DNA of 61,652 bases from Prolixibacteraceae bacterium (GTDB lineage: Bacteria > Bacteroidota > Bacteroidia > Bacteroidales > Prolixibacteraceae), in the NCBI GenBank assembly GCA_009773765.1, contig WTWZ01000021.1, positions 1 through 61,652 of the forward strand, read 5' to 3'. The number at the start of each line of letters is the position of its first letter. Position 1 is the stretch's first letter. The position numbers were made by a program, and so were the translations under genes. The notes below the pieces were generated by a model, which saw only the letters and a program-made list of their open reading frames with translations, had not been told where the DNA came from and made no database searches. Shown here in pieces: positions 61,226 to 61,652 of the stretch.

Positions 61226-61652
61226 TTATTCTTTTGTTGATTCAATTACTCCCCTGAAATAACCGATGGATTCGGCAATTCCCATAAACGGATCGGTCAT
61301 GTCTTTTTCATGTTCCAAACTGCAAACGCCGGTGTAGCCCACTTCGCGGAGCATTTTTACAAAAGCCGGAAAATCGATAACTCCGCGGCCAATTTCAAGT
61401 GAGTAACCTTGTTTGGTTGGGCCGGTAACATCTTTAATGTGAATATCGAAAACGCGTGTGTGGTACTTTTTCAGGTCGGCAACCGGGTCTTTTCCGTTGC
61501 GGGTATTGTGGCCAATATCAAGGCACATCCCGATTCTTGGATCCAAATCTTTAACGTTGTTCCAAACATCATCGGCATCAGGATATAGCGGTAAATCGGG
61601 GCCGTGCAGGTGAATGGCATATTTAAAATCGTATTCCTTCACTTTTTTATCG
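61226..61652 (-). CDS. Sugar-phosphate isomerase/epimerase (partial)
   Basis: The C-terminal 140 or so residues of a TIM-barrel protein of the xylose-isomerase-like/AP-endonuclease 2 fold; the 5' end lies beyond the window. Metal-binding blocks are seen in IGMCLDIGHNTRNG (Asp and His ligands) and VFDIHIKDVT, and the end contains GVCSLEHEKDMTDPFMGI. Such proteins, often exported in Bacteroidetes, act on sugars or cyclitols, commonly with Gfo/Idh/MocA oxidoreductases. The frame is open to the edge, and the window edge, not a mutation, truncates it. Confidence 0.85.
   Translation of the reverse strand, partial: DKKVKEYDFKYAIHLHGPDLPLYPDADDVWNNVKDLDPRIGMCLDIGHNTRNGKDPVADLKKYHTRVFDIHIKDVTGPTKQGYSLEIGRGVIDFPAFVKMLREVGYTGVCSLEHEKDMTDPFMGIAESIGYFRGVIESTKE

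Overview
The window looks like chromosomal DNA of a Bacteroidota bacterium, most likely class Bacteroidia near Marinilabiliales/Prolixibacteraceae (family-level placement is inference). Support comes from protein families typical of that phylum (two DUF5916/CBM9-type proteins, an HYC_CC_PP protein, fused CcsBA, Bacteroidetes-type RND/TolC operons), from promoters of the form TTTG or TTG, about 19 nt, TAnnTTTG, and from weak Shine-Dalgarno sites. [FeFe]-hydrogenase maturases beside a c-type cytochrome assembly protein suggest an anaerobic or microaerobic life with both hydrogen metabolism and respiration.

Layout. 0-3.4 kb: a 1-Cys peroxiredoxin, a Tat-exported Gfo/Idh/MocA oxidoreductase and a decayed transposase. 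3.7-8.8 kb: a secreted Cys-repeat peptide and a hydrogenase-maturation island (aspA, hydG and a TM1266-type regulator on minus, hydE divergent on plus). Neither hydF nor a hydrogenase structural gene is in the window. 8.9-17.3 kb: CNNM/CorC transporter, P2-type cation ATPase, a dead aquaporin gene, a CobW-family GTPase and a DUF5916 protein. 17.5-32 kb: two consecutive heavy-metal efflux operons on the minus strand. The first (HYC_CC_PP protein, 1255-aa RND pump, TolC, adaptor with a metal domain at each end, free HMA protein) looks copper/silver-like. The second (His-rich membrane protein, His-rich lipoprotein, adaptor, 1029-aa RND pump, TolC) looks more like a zinc/cobalt-type system. The same double-stem palindrome lies downstream of each.

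32-37.5 kb: malate dehydrogenase, a second DUF5916 protein, and an AT-rich restriction-modification cassette (C5 methyltransferase, putative restriction enzyme, Vsr). 37.6-43.8 kb: a tripartite MacAB-TolC-like exporter operon with one ATPase and two FtsX permeases, interrupted by a 7-bp tandem repeat array. 44-49.6 kb: a COG2509 flavoprotein, a YoeB-type toxin-antitoxin pair, a flavodoxin fragment, lysA, a glycosyltransferase and a threonylcarbamoyl-AMP synthase. 49.7-61.6 kb: GH26 mannanase, a broken glycosidase-like lipoprotein, CcsBA, acyl-CoA synthetase, a ParE-like TA pair, a GH9 enzyme, a VapBC-like pair, a small membrane protein and a sugar-phosphate isomerase cut by the window edge.

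No tRNA, rRNA, CRISPR array or intact mobile element was seen. The strongest leads are the metal-efflux region with its unusual accessory domains and shared palindromes, the hydrogenase-maturation island without hydF, the R-M-Vsr cassette whose nuclease I could not assign to a specificity, and the Cys-repeat secreted peptide. All functional statements rest on reading translated sequence by eye; no database search was run.
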